The translations under genes and the position numbers were made by a program. The notes below the pieces were generated by a model that searched no databases, was not told where the DNA came from, and saw only the letters and a list, made by a program, of their open reading frames with translations. This document shows, piece by piece, positions 34,906 through 47,897 of a stretch of DNA of 64,000 bases (its first letter is position 1; each line of letters begins with the position of its first letter). Source of the DNA: Monosiga brevicollis MX1 (Eukaryota; Opisthokonta; Choanoflagellata; Craspedida; Salpingoecidae); the NCBI RefSeq assembly GCF_000002865.3, contig NW_001865040.1, positions 1,577,303 through 1,641,302 of the forward strand, read 5' to 3'.

Positions 34906-37900
34906 TCAATAGCTGTTCTTAAGCTGTGTCATGCCTGGAATGTTTTCATTAATCGCAACAATCCACGCACGCATCTCGGTTGCATCGGCCGCTTGAAGCA
35001 GCCACTACGGTCAATCAAACAAAGACAAAAAGGGGTGTCAGTCTGCAGCCTAACTCAACGATATGAAGTATCATTCTGCAACCCTACTCATGACCCGCTC
35101 ACCTGGGCCCCGTTTTGAAGCGTCAGCTTAAATACAAACTCGCGCTTGCCATAGTCCACAGCCTCCTGGCACACTGCACCCTCCAATGACAAACGCAACC
35201 CCTGTTGCATGCACAAGGTCCACCCCATGAGCCAAAAATGCAACTCATTCAAACGCATCTCACAGAACCAAGCTCGGGCAGGCAACCAGTGCCTGGCGCT
35301 TGCAGACCAGACCCGATGCTGAGGCGGACTTCCAACAAATCAAAGCGCTTCATACATACCGTGCAACGAATGTGGCCACTGGCCACCTCAATCGCCACCG
35401 TTTTCCAAGTGCGAAACGTGGGTCGCTTTCCTCCGACATCGAATTCCACTTTGCGAGTTAGTTGGCCCTCAAAGTGACTTGAGGCTGAGCGTGTTGTAAC
35501 TGCTGCTGTTGCATTTGATGGTGCTTGGGACGCGCTGGTCTGAGCATTGTGTTTGTTAAGACTGGCACTGGCAGCGGGTCCATCACGCGTCGCTGCATCA
35601 GCGACAGCAGCGTCAGCTCCCGCTGAAAGTGATGTGGCAGCTGAACTATCAGCAAAGCTCGAAGACGGAGGAGTAGCGGGGACACGTGATTCGTCTTTCG
35701 CCGCTTGTGCCACTTGCACGTGTTCCTGTAGATCTGCCACGTTGGCCTCCTGTGCCGCCTGTGCCGCCTCGGCCTCTTGTGCCGCCTCGGCCTCCTGTGC
35801 TGCCTTGGCCTCCTGTGCTGCCTTGGCCTCCTGTGCTGCCTTGGCCTCCTGTGCCGCCTTGGCCTCCTGTGCCGCCTTGGCCTCCTGCGCCGCCTTGGCC
35901 TCCTGCGCCGCCTTGGCCTCCTGCGCCGCCTTCGCCTCCTGTGCCGCCTTGGCCTCCTGCGCCGCCTTCGCCTCCTGTGCCGCCTTGGCCTCCTGCGCCG
36001 CCTTCGCCTCCTGTGCCGCTTGCTCTTCACGTGCTTCGGCCTATAGCAACAGCATCAGACAATGAGCTCCAAACTTCAACACCTCACATATACGAAACAC
36101 AGTTAAAAATATATCTCCCTCTGACCGCAATACCCGTTCCCTTCTGTCGACAGCAACTTCTACCTTAGTCGGACGGGTAGTGTCAGCAATGCGCTGTTTT
36201 TGAGCAGCAAGCCAACGCTCAAAGGCCTCTTGCTGCTCCAAGATGGCATCCAAATCGTCCAAATTATCAAAGTCGAGACTGGCATTGAATTGCGCCTGCT
36301 GGCGCTCCATTAAGAGCTGGTTTTCCGTCATTTTTTGCAACAGGCGGGTTTCGTCTAGAGCCTCGTCGACCTGACGATGGCGTTTGCTCAACTCCGAATC
36401 TGCATCACCAAAGGCTTCCTGCAAGGAGCGCTCATGATGTTCCACTTGCTCAAGCAAGTTCGGGGCCACCTCGCACAGGGCCGCGGCCTCGGCTTGCAAC
36501 GCAGCAAGCTCCTCCCGCTTGTTGGCCATGGCTGCAACGAGGTCACGTAATTTTGCCTCTTGTAACTCTAGTCCACTGATATCGCGCTCAACAGGCTCCT
36601 CCTGCACCGTTTGATCCACAGTTCGCAGCCATTCGCGAAGGCGTCGACCCAAATCCAGCCATCGTTGATACCGCTTGGCATGTTCGACATTTGCTTGCTG
36701 CTCAACTAAGCGCTGACATAGCTGATCATGCGCTGATCTCAGAGTATTGCGCAAGTGCTCCACGGGCTCTGCCCACTCAGGCTCTGCCAAGTCAGAAGGG
36801 TCAAGGGGCGCTGCGGAAACCGTCTCCTGCACCTGTGATTCGATTGCGCGTGCGTCTTGTTGCACGCGCTTGCACGTTTTTCCGAAGCGCACAAATTCAC
36901 GCATGTCGCCACTGTCGAGATCCAGCTCAACATCTACCAAGCGCCGACGACTGTCAGCCCATTCCACCAGTCGCCGCGCGTCGTTGGTCCAGGCGCACAC
37001 TCGCTGCCACTGCTCAGCCCGCTGACGCTCGGCTGTCAGCTTTGTGCGCGTTGCTGTGCTAGCTTCCTCCACCTCTTGCCATGCTTGGCCAATGGCATCC
37101 GCTCGAGCAAGGTCGGCAGCCATGAGCTCTGCCTGCGTAGCTGCCAGTTTACTCTGCTGACCGTCGGTCCGCCGCACCTCTTCCTGCAGTTTATTCAGGC
37201 GCTCCAACGCCAACCGCACCCCCGCCGTGTCTTCGCCGAGTGCGATGCCGCTCTCTAACGTCGTTAGTGTCCGCTGCAGGCTTTGCACCACGCGACGACA
37301 CTGCGCGGCAAAACGCTGAAATGCCAGGAGCCGCTCCAGATTGATGACCTGTGCTTGGCAAGCAGACTGCAGCGCAGACCAAGCCTCCTCCACTTCCGCT
37401 AACCGACATGTACAGGCTTCCTGACCTTCGCTTGAAAGTTCAGCCATGGCTGCCAGACCCGTGCGGAGTTGCTCCACCACGCTGCTGTATCCTTGAACAT
37501 CCGCATTGACCTCGCGCTGCTGCTCAAGCAGCGTGGCCACATTATCGGCGTCCTCAGAAGCTGCTCCTGCATCCACTTCCTTGCTCTTGTCTGCAATCCA
37601 GATGAGGCATTCTTCGGCCCGTGCCTCGTACTCATAGAGGGCGCCCTGCGCCTCAAGTGCACGACGGGCCTCAACCAAGTGGGCCTCGCAAGTCGCCCAC
37701 GCACCTTTGCTCCGGCTTAAGCGATCACTTGCCTCATTTTCGAGTCCAAACTCAAGATTAGCAAAGGTGGTTCCCCGCGCCACGCGCTCCTCGTGCACGA
37801 TGTTGCCTTGCTCCAGCCCCTCTTGAACTGCCTTGACGCGACCTTGCATCTCTTGTACTGATAAAAGATCAGGTACGGCCAAGGCTTGTGCCAAGACGGC

Positions 37901-40900
37901 TTCCTTGCTCGCCAGGTTCTTCAGCTCGGCTTCCACCTCGTCAGCCCAAGTGTGGTAGTCTTCAGCATAATTCAAACGCACGGCCCGCTGTTCTGCCAAA
38001 TCTTGCAAAGGGGCTGCGCTGTCCGTGACCTGTTGCATCAAAGCTGTTAGCTTGCCGCGATAATCATTCGTCCGCTGACAAGCGCCAGCAGCGGCAGCTT
38101 CCAAGGCTTGTACACGTTCGTGATGCGCTACCAAGCGACCCAAAAAGTCTTCCTGTTTCTTCTGAAGCTTAATGGTGCTCTTGGCATCAGCCCCCACATC
38201 TGTGGATAAGAGTTGCGTCGTGGCCCGTTCGCACCACTGTAGCAACTCGGTTGCCCGGCGCTCCAAGCGACGAAATTCGATCATGTCTTGAAGGCGGTCT
38301 CCCGTGGCCAAGGCACGTGTCTGCAGCGCCGTCCATTCGGTGCGCACCGTGGATGCCTGTGAACGTGCCGCATCTAGCCGTGCACAGGCGTTGAGCGACT
38401 CAAGTCGCTCGTACAGCGCGGTCAAAACGCTTTCACTGGCCATGAGCTCGGACATGAAGGTCTCGTGTTTTTGCCCATCGCGCAACACAACCATGCTGTC
38501 CTCCATCTCAGCTAAAGCCTGTTCTCGCAACCGAAGCATGCCCTGGAATTCGGTGAGGTCCCGCTGCAGCAACAGGATTGAGTAGTCATTCCGCAAGCTC
38601 TCCAGCTGCTGTCCAGACACCTGCTGTAACTGCTCGACATCTGCATGCAATTCGGTCATCGAGGCCTCAATGCCAGCGCGACGCTCGTGGCCATCGCCGA
38701 TGAGACGAGTCCCAAAGTCCTCAATCGCTTGAGCTTTGCCATATAGTGCATCGCCCTGCTTACGTTGCTCCTCGTAGCCTTTGAGTGTTGTTGCCGCTGC
38801 TGCTGCGTCGTCGGTAATAGCAAACTCGGTCAGTCGGCTGCGCAGCGCCGCCAGCTCATCCCGCACACCCTGCACATCACGCTGAAAGACGAGATAGTCG
38901 GTCAGGTGCCGCAATGCCTCTTGCCGGGCAGATATGGCACTGACTGCGCTGCGCTGTACATTCAGCAGCTCTTCAAGCTGACCTTGCAGGCGATCACCTG
39001 CCGCAGCTGCGCGTGTGCGAATTCGTGCGACCTGCTGCTGTAAGCTCTGTACGCTTGTGGCACGACCTTCAACTTCCACCCGCATCTGCTTGGTAGCTTT
39101 GGACAAAATCTCAACTGCAGCCAAATCGGACGAGGTCGGAAGTGGCCCGCTTACTGCCCGTGTGCGATCCTCAAACCAGCTACGTAAAACATCCAACTGG
39201 TCTTGCAGGCGCGTGACCTCAGCTGCCACTTGCAGATCGGCCAAAGCCCGCTGCAATCTTGCGCGAGCCGTGGTCCAACGCTCATCGACCTTGGCATGTT
39301 CAGCTCCGACATCACGTGCATCTTCCGCGTAGAGGCGTGCAAGCCGGCGAGCTTCTTTGCCCAATGAACCATGCTGGGGCTCCATGCCATCAAAGTCACG
39401 TGCCAGCGTCTCATGCTGCTTCAGCAGCTTCCGCACATCTTCCTGGCGGAGTGTGGAAGAGAGCTCAAACGGCTCTGTGCTCTTTCCATCAAGCCATCGA
39501 GCTAAATCGTAGCAAGCTTGTAGAAAGCGTTGTAGCTCCAGGGCTCGCTCGAAACGGGCCTCAAAAGCCCGCAACTCGCTGCAAAAGCGGGTCCATTTGG
39601 TTTTGACGGCCTCAACCTCCTGACTCAAGGCCTTGGCGTGTTCAGGTGCTCGCGCGTCTGCCTTGGCCTGCGAAACGCGTTGCTCCAGGGCCGTCAGGCG
39701 CGTCTGATCAGCGTCTAGGCTCAGCTTCCAATCAAGAAACTTCTTGTGCACGCGGACAGTTTCATTCAACCGCTGACGAGGCTTGAGCTCATCCATGTCC
39801 TGACTGCGCTGGTCAACTTGTGCACCATATTCCTGTAACTCGTGGAGCAGGCTGCAAACCACTACGGCGCTCTGAATCAGCTCGGAGCGCGCGTCCATTT
39901 CTGCAAGGACCTGCTCCCACAACTCGAGCAGCGCTGCACCCAGCGAACTCAGCTCTTCGCTGGCAAAGTGCTCTTCTTCGATGAGTGCATCGCATTGGCT
40001 CTGCAAAGCCTCCACGTCTTCGCCGCGTGCAATGACATCACTTTCGAGGGTGCGATGTGTGGGGGCCTCGGCTGCAAGAGCTTTGGCACTAGTGCGTGCT
40101 GCCGCCGCGGCTCGGACGCGCTCTTGGGCATTCCGCAGCCACAGCGCCAGGTCGTCCCCCTTCCCCTTGAAAGCCAAGTAGACGCGCGTAGCCTCCACTT
40201 CGGACCGCTTTTCCCCCAACAGCTCCTCGACTATTGGTGCGGTGTCCTCGAGATTTTGTGCAAGCGCAGGCAGTACCCCTTGACAAGCGCTGACCAGCTC
40301 ACGGGCTGCGGGCAAGAGCACGGCCGCAGAGCCTGCGCAGGCCTCCACTTGCTCGCGCTGATGCTCAAGTTCTTGAAAGGCATCGGCTCGCGAAATCTGT
40401 TGCAACTCTAGCACCAGACGCCGCATTTTTGCTAGTGTACCCTCAGCCCGCTGGCTAAGCTTGAGGCTCTCCCCCTGTGCGGCGCAGTCAGCTACCCTCT
40501 GTTCATATGCAGTCAGTGCCTGAGCAAACTCCTCCTGTACGCGCATCTGCTCGGCTGCCATATCCTCATCATCCGGATAGAGGGTGCAATACTCAGCCAC
40601 GCCGGGCTCCAGCTGCTGGAGCTCTTCGGCTTTGACAGTGTAGTTGGCACGCTGAGCCACGAGGTCATCCTCGACCGCGGCCAAAGCCCCCAGTGAGGTC
40701 GGAACAACAGTCTGTTCAACCTTTTCCCGAAACTCCACTAGCCAGGCGTGCAAGTCGGCATAGCTTTGGTACAGTTGATCGCGAATGTGCGTGCGACTGA
40801 CCATGTCCGCCGCCAGTGTTGCTGCCTCGAGGAGTTGCGCCCAGCTTGCCAGCATTCGCTCATGCAAGGGCCCTACAAACGCATCGCTCTTGGTTGTGGC

Positions 40901-43900
40901 AGCCAAAGTGGAATCCGCTACCGCCATAGATTGTGACAACTCGGCGCGCTGCACCTCCACGTCCTCCTTACGCGGCTGTATGCGAGCCATATGCCGCTCG
41001 AGTGTATCCAAGCGCTGGGCCAAGGCATCACTATAGCCCTGACTACATTCACGTTGCACTTGCTCGAACTGGTCATCCAACTGCGATACTTCTGCTATTA
41101 GCTCAAGAACCGCGTCGGCGTGCTCTGCGGTGCGCAAGCCCATCTGTAGCATGACTGCACGCTGCGTTTGAGCCTCATGCAAAATCTCCAAGCGGTCGTT
41201 AACTCGGTTTTGCGCCGCCTTGACAAGCTGAGCCCGAACGGCTTGCTGATCTGGGGGCACGTTCGTCGCGACAGAGCCTTTGCTCCGCAGTTGATCAAGC
41301 AAGGTCCGCTCAACCACAGCTGCCTCGCTCTGAACCTGGGCGTGGCGTTCGACCAGACGTTGACATTCCGAGGGGCTTTCACTTGGCTGGGCAGCTGAAG
41401 GTCCACAAAGCTCAAGTTGCTCCACGATCCAGCGCTCAAACTCGGCCTCGAGCTCCTGAAGCTCGGCCTCAAAATGCGCTGCTTCCAAGAGTTGAGTTCG
41501 CTCGCCACAGCGATTCTTCAAGTCGCGCAAGCCCACGTTCAGCTCCTGCTGCAATGTTGCCGCGGGACCAGCCTGGAAACCGGCCACAGCACGTTGAAAG
41601 TCTGCGAGTTGTTGTTCAAGAGCCGCGACTTCTAAGGAAAGATTTTGGTGTTGTGCGAGGAGACGCGCTCCCTCTAGTACTGATGCGCCAACAGACGACC
41701 AAGCGACCGTGTCAATCTTCTCCCGAATCAAGCCCAACAAGTACTCGCCGCTTTCCAAAGCGGTAAACTCATCAAAGGCTCGAGCTAGCGCACCACGACG
41801 CGCAGAAGCAGTCTCCTGGGCCAACGCCAAGTCTCGCTCCACCTGCACCAACGCCTCGGCCTGAACCTCTGCTTCGGGAAGCAGGCGCTGGTGGCGCTCC
41901 TGCAGACTACCGAAGCGAACGGAGAGGTCGGCTAGCTTGGCTTCAATGCCAACATGAAGCCGCTGCAGTTTGCGAGCCTCGGTGAGATGTTGAGGCATCG
42001 CAGCCGGCGTCGTTGGGCGTGCCAGTGGCTGCACTGCGGCGGCAATCTGCACTACATCATCGCCAAACAAAGCCACTTCAAGGCGCCGCTGAGCAGTGCT
42101 GTGCTTTTCTTGCACGGCACGCGCCAGTTCCTGGACAGTGGATTGCAGTTCACGAGCTTGCGCCGTCAAGGCCGAGCCTCGGAAGTGCCCCTGCGCTGCA
42201 AATTTGTCTGCCAAACCGCAAAGCTGAGTGCACTTGTCCACTTGCGTCTCGGCCTCGCCTTCCAGGATTTCCAACTTGCGCAGCGCAGTACGCCAGCCCT
42301 GCGAAGTTCCATCTTCACCATCGATTGTATTCAAAAGATCGCGCGCCTGGCCTGTCCAGGCCCGAATATCCAATGCCAGCTCACCAAATTCAATCTGGTC
42401 AACGGCTTCCTCAAGTCGCTGGCCACGCTCAGCTGTCTGCTCGGCCAACTCAGTCCAAGCTTGCCCAACCTCTGCTTCGAGCCGTGTTACAATTTCATCC
42501 TTGGGATCCAGGGCGGCCGCACGCTCAAGCCAACTGGCCACATTGTCTGCTCCAAGATCCACTTGTTCTGCGAAGACCAGATGCTGGTCACGTCGTGAGA
42601 GGAGATTGCCCCCTGGGCCCTCCGCCGCCGCCGCACCATCGGACGCCACCATTAGGTTGTCCTTGATCCAACTAAGAACATCACCGGCCTCCTCCTGCAG
42701 CTGGAGAACAGCCAATGCACGCGCCGTCTCTGAGCGTCGTTCGGCAGTTAAAGCTTGCAGCTGTGTGGTATGTTTCTCAGCCTCAAGGAGACTCTTGTGG
42801 GCAGCCGTGCCTTCACCTATGAGGTGCAGGCCAGCAACCACGCCCGCACATTCCGCGAGTTTGCTGTCATTGGAGTCAAGGCGGGTCTCGATTTGCTCAA
42901 GCTGCCGTAATCGGTCCTGAGCCGCCTGGGCCGTGGCGACTGGATCGTGAGCAGCAACGGAGCGGAGATGCTGCCCAGCCCAGGCGACAATGTCGTCGAG
43001 CTCCACCCGCACGGCACGAGCACGGTCGTGCTGCTGGGCGGTTTGCAAGGCCACGCGAGTAGCCTCTTGAAGCTGCCCATAACAGGCACCAAGTTCGGCG
43101 GCGGCCTCTGTGGCCCCACATTGACTCAAACGCTGCTGTAGCTCGTCCACAGGATCTGACAGACCTTCAACTTCACGCACGGCATCTTCAAGGGCGTGGG
43201 TGACAGTGTTCTCGGCATCGGTCGCGCTCTCTTGACGCAACTGCTCCGTCACAAGTAATTTATCCCGCAGTTGGGCCATTAGATTGTTTTCATCGCGCAG
43301 CGCCACAAGGCGCGCGCGAGTCGCATGGAGCAACTGATGACGGGCCTCCACTGCCGTCCGAAGGACTGCCATCGCATCCAAGAGGCGAGATAGACTGGCT
43401 TTCAAGGCCCGAGACTGCGTTGGATGCATTTGTACTTCTTGTGCTGTCTCCGTTTGAAGCTGCGAGACTTGGTGACCAATCGCCTCGACGTCGGCAGCCA
43501 GTTGCTCGTGTTTTCGAATGAGAGCAATGTTATGCTCGACATCGTGACCATCGTCAGTCGACTGAGCCTCAAGCTGCTTCTCCTGAACCCAGAGCATAGC
43601 ATCGCTCATGCGATCGAGGAGACCCTGGAGCTCAAGCTGCTGCTCGACATCAGCGCGTTGCTCCTCGGCCTCAGCCATGGTCGAAGCCAGCAGCTCACAA
43701 AGTGCGCGGTGGCGCTCGACCAGAGCCGTGCGCTGTCCAGGCTGTTGAGCTTGCAAGCGCTGCAGATGCTGTGTCAAGTCCTCGACCGTGTGAATGATTT
43801 TGTCTCGGGATGCTGCCAAGCGGTCACGATCCTGCTGAGAGTCGGCATAAGTCTGAATCATCTGCACACGCTGGGCCAGCCAGTCTTCAACCTCTTTCAT

Positions 43901-46900
43901 CTCGGCCTCGTGCAGAAGATCGCTGTAGAGAGCCGATGCTTCGCGCAGACGTGCCTCACACGTGATGCGAGTCTGCTCATACTCAGAGCGAACCCCGTTG
44001 ACAATGTTTTTGACTTGTGTGCGGTCGGCCTCCGACATGCCCGTGGCCGCAGGTCTGGGCGTCTCACGGACAAGCTTGACAAAGCTAGCTGGAACGTATC
44101 CAAGCTGACCAGCCGCGTTTCGAGCCGACCACCATTCAGGATGTGAATCGTCGACAAGGTCCAAGACGTCACCTTTGGCAAAACTAAGCTGATTGACGTC
44201 GTCCGTGGTGTGCCCCGCAATCGTCTTGACTTTACGTTGCGTCGAAGTCGCTGAATCATCGGTGGTGGAACCCTCGCCGGAGCCTGGTGCCACGCCCGCC
44301 ATCATGTCATCGGCCAGCATCTGAAGGTCATCGACGCGTAGTTGAAAGGCATTGATACCATCGAGCTGGGTTTGTAGCCGATTCTTGGCCCGGCCAACGG
44401 CCAGCAATGTCTCGCCAAAGGCCATCCCGACAACATCAGCTGCATCGCGCAGCCATTCCAGGCACTGTTCTGCCTCGCTACGAAGGCCATGCTGGGCGAG
44501 CATGGATTCCAAGGCACGCCTGCGCCGGGCGGCTTGTGCTTTGAGCGACTCCACCCGCTCCACAATGCCACGACACTTGTCGCTGGCTTCTGCGGCCGCG
44601 AAATGACCGCGCTCTTCCATAATAGCTAGTGAGGCCTGCAAAGGTCGCAAATCGCTCTTCTCAAAAGATTTGATATCAGCTATCAGTTTCTGGTGTTTGC
44701 GCTGCAGTACGGTGGTGGCTGTCAAGTCTCGACCCAGATCGGTTAGAGCAACGGCGCTTTGCGCATCGGCCAGCCAGGCGGCCACAGTGTCGCTGTCCAC
44801 AACAAACTGGTGAAACGCAATGGCGTCCTCGAGCATGGCCCGGCGTTTCGCAGCGCGAACGCGAGTGGTTTGTAGGGCACTGTCCAACTGGCCCAGCTGA
44901 TCGCGCACCTCGACCGGGGCTTCGTGTTCGACGGCACGCAAGCGGTCTGATACTGCGGCGACGGCCCCAGCGCAGGCTTCCAGATCATCCTGCGCGACCG
45001 TGGAGTAGCGGAGAAGCTCCTCGCATTCGGAGAGATGGCGACCAACGTCATCAGTGCCCAGTTTGGCATTAATTTCCTCAAGGCGCTCAATCAGAGCACG
45101 TGCGTCTGCCAAGACCTGAGATATGTGGCGGACACGCTCTAATCTGTCACGGCGCGCCGTGAGAGCTTCCAAAAGCTGGGTCCAGCTTGCGGCGATAGCA
45201 CGTTCACGCGTGGCAATTGTCTCGCTGTCAAAATAATCGGCTTGCATCAGTGCGTCGGCAATTTGGCGAATGGAGGTCATGCGCGCTTCATACGCAGTGA
45301 CATCGGCGACAATGGCTTCATGTCGCTTGAGATCGGCCCGAACGGCAGCCAAATCAAAGCGAAAAGCTTGGTTGGCCACAATGACATTGTTATCTTGCAA
45401 CCAGTCTTCACGTCGTGTGGCCTTGCTAGCAAACTTGCTTGCCAGTAGGGCTAAGCGTTCCTGACGCATAAGCTCTTGTCGAAGGTCCAACTCACGAGTA
45501 TGCTCGGCGTGCTGCGAGCGAAAAAAAAAAAAAAAAAAAAAGCAAAAAAAGCAAGTGCGCAAGATGAAGGACCTCAAACAGAAGAAGGGAAAGCATTACG
45601 CTTCTCCTCAGCAAGTACGGACGAGGCAAGTGAAGCAAGACATAAAGCGGGAAGGGCTGGTAACGTACCTCCAGGGCTTCCCAAGCCTCGTTGACATCTG
45701 AAATCTGTAGACCCTCGGGAGCCACGTACATGGGCATTCGTTGGGAGAAACGGCGGGTCTGGATGGCAAAAAGGTGGGCCTCCAGCTCGCCACGCTCGCG
45801 AAAATACTGGGGTTTCTCGTGAGTGCGGTACTGCTTAAAGTCGTGAAGTAGCTGCTTCAACGCAGCCAAACGGTTTGGAAAGTTGCGCACGTCCAGCCGC
45901 TCAGTTGTGCTGATAATCCACTCAAGAAGGTGTGCGGCCATGCGCTGTGCGCAAAATCATTGGCTGCGCGTGAGCACTGAACGGCCGCCTGCATCTTCAG
46001 ATATGAGGCGCGTGCGAGTACGAACCTCGTATTCCCGCTCATCCTGCTCAATCTCAGTTAAAAACCCCATGACCTTGGCCAGGCGACGAATGTCGACCTC
46101 GGCCGTTTTGATTTTGGAAAAGTAGTTGTAGTAACTCACCAAGTATGTCATTACGGACTTTTCATCGCTACAGCGGACAACGTCTAAGGAGAGCGTAAGG
46201 CGAGCGTAAGGCGAGCGTAGGAAGGGCGTAGGGGTTTGAAAAAAAATAAAAAATAAAAAAAAATAAAACGAACGAACGAACAAAGGAAGAAGAAGAAAAA
46301 CAAGTGGTAAGCCAAATTTCTGACTGATCCACTGTGAAATGTTGCCATGATTGTGTACAACCAAGATTGTGGGTAATCGTGTGACGTACCCTCGGGCTCG
46401 AGGAGCGAAGCAATGTTGAGCTCCTTCTCAGCGACGTCAAAGGCTAGCTTCATGTTGCTAACAGGCTTGGCGTTGGAGAGTGTAGCATAGGGTATCAAGT
46501 CGGGCCTTCGAGACGACAAAAGCGGAAGAGTCAGCACAAGCACACGCGTGGATGTGAGAGGTGCGAGGCGAAGCGCACGAGCTGAGGCATAAGCGACCAA
46601 GTGCACAAGCCCAGGCCACGGTTTTGATACCGAAAATGATGCAGAATGGCCGCAAAGCCAAGGCCATCTTTCCAAGATGACGTGAAGTTGCGAATGTCGA
46701 CACCTTCGTATCCCTCGGTACAGCGCTGGCACCAATATAGCAAAGCCTCTTTAGCACTCAAGGCGTCGCCCTCAAGCTGGATCTCGGCGATTTGAAAGCG
46801 AAGGATGAGTGTCCACATGAGACCGAGGATGAGGGTAGAGCCACCATCAACAATGTTCTCTGCGCTAATGTTTTCCAGTTTGACTTTTTTGGCCTTGAGG

Positions 46901-47157
46901 AAGCTTAGGGCCTTGTTGCAATTTTCCAGCTTGTAAATGCGCAAGCGGCCTCGAGCCGGCTTGGGCAGCTCGGTGCCCGAGATGGCCTCGAGGAGCTTGA
47001 GAAGAAGGACACCATCAGAAAGGTCAGTATACAGATCCTCAATCACCATGTCAAAATCGCGCAGGAAAGCATTGGCCCAGCGCGTAAAGGTGCGCTTTTG
47101 CATGGCCTCGCGTTCAGCCGACAGCTCCTGCACGAGCCGCTCCGTACTGGTCGCCAT
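34906..47157 (-). CDS. SPTBN5-like: Beta-heavy (beta-V type) spectrin with SH3 domain
   Basis: Giant actin cross-linker of the submembrane skeleton, partner of alpha-spectrin. Eight exons (minus strand): 47157-46631, 46505-46390, 46183-46026, 45944-45669, 45511-36164, 36040-35360, 35201-35103 and 35004-34906; all phases fit and give 3767 residues, in the size range of animal beta-H/beta-V spectrins. Domains are two calponin-homology domains ([36 protein letters not shown]), then a first partial repeat ([38 protein letters not shown]), about 29-30 spectrin repeats, and an SH3 inside the repeat array at about residues 782-836 ([20 protein letters not shown], then EWWSARN and GYVPASFV), the position diagnostic for beta-H. 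An Ala-Lys-Gln-Glu hexapeptide-repeat linker follows, then a C-terminal PH domain ([55 protein letters not shown]). One exon is 9348 bp, extraordinary for this intron-dense region. Confidence 0.95.
35747..36017 (-). repeat. 18-bp coding tandem repeat (AKAAQE)n in spectrin linker
   Basis: About 15 imperfect copies of an 18-base unit; on the plus strand GCCTTGGCCTCCTGTGCT. On the spectrin strand it encodes the hexapeptide Ala-Lys-Ala-Ala-Gln-Glu, predicted helical and charged. It lies between the last spectrin repeat and the PH domain. Units are multiples of three, so copy-number change would keep frame. Confidence 0.93.
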
Positions 47158-47321
47158 GTTGGCGGTACCCGGTGCACTGAGATCTGATTGGCCGCCTTGA
47201 GCACGAGACCCTAAGCGTATCGCTTGCTGTGGCGTTGCTCTATTCCAGCCCTCACGCCAGAACCAGCATTGCTTGCCGAGCAATGAAACAACAACTTTGT
47301 CACAGATGCACCCCTCTGTTC

Positions 47322-47459
47322 TCGGCGGAGAATTCACAAGTACAGAAGGCTGGGGCAGCCAAGAAGGTCTCGTGTGGTGCAGACTAGTTTTCGGCGGAGA
47401 ATTCACAAGTACAGAAGGCTGGGGCAGCCAAGAAAGTCTCGTGTGGTGCAGACTAGTTT
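47322..47459 (+). repeat. 69-bp direct tandem duplication upstream of spectrin
   Basis: Two adjacent 69-base copies (47322-47390 and 47391-47459) beginning TCGGCGGAGAATTCACAAGT, identical except for a single G/A difference late in the unit and a first-base junction difference. The near-identity implies a recent duplication. It lies 165-300 bases upstream of the spectrin ATG, so it could duplicate promoter or 5' UTR elements. Confidence 0.95.
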
Positions 47460-47584
47460 GTTTTTATTGAGAGGCTGCACCACCTACGACAGAGTCAAGA
47501 TGAAGGATGAGCCAAAGGATGGCTCTGATCAAGATTGATTTGAGTCAGCGGAAATGGGACACAGCTTGCTGAACAGGTGGACAC

Positions 47585-47779
47585 ATGGCCGAGCCCAAAG
47601 TCGCAGCGACCACTGATGACACAGACGTCGAGCCACCCCATGTGCCCGAAGACCAACAGCCAGCCGCTCTCACCTGGGATTTCGATCCTATTGACGTGAC
47701 GGGAGCAGATACGGATCACCCAGTGCCCAGATCCGCAGTGCCAGTCACCAGACGACCTGCCAACTTTCAGGATCATTAG
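47585..47779 (+). CDS. Possible small protein, unrecognised (64 aa)
   Basis: An ATG-initiated frame of 64 codons ending in TAG. The predicted peptide is acidic and Pro/Asp/Thr-rich (AEPKVAATTDDTDVEPPHVP at the start), lacks hydrophobic segments and shows no domain I know. It sits in the divergent region between spectrin and the CENP-F-like gene. Composition is more protein-like than neighbouring frames, but length alone is weak evidence. It may equally be part of an alternative 5' exon or chance. Confidence 0.25.
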   Translation: MAEPKVAATTDDTDVEPPHVPEDQQPAALTWDFDPIDVTGADTDHPVPRSAVPVTRRPANFQDH

Positions 47780-47858
47780 TGAGAACAAGTGAAGACAGCG
47801 CATGAGCGAGAGAGAGGATCAGAGGAGAGCGAGCGAGCGGCTCACACACCAAAAAAAA

Positions 47859-47897
<39 letters not shown>

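Noticed and set aside
41954-42920. Overlapping 200-plus-codon plus-strand frames inside the spectrin region
   Set aside because: They run opposite to a frame with clear spectrin repeats and arise from its Glu/Gln/Ala/Leu codon bias. Neither composition nor splice sites support them.
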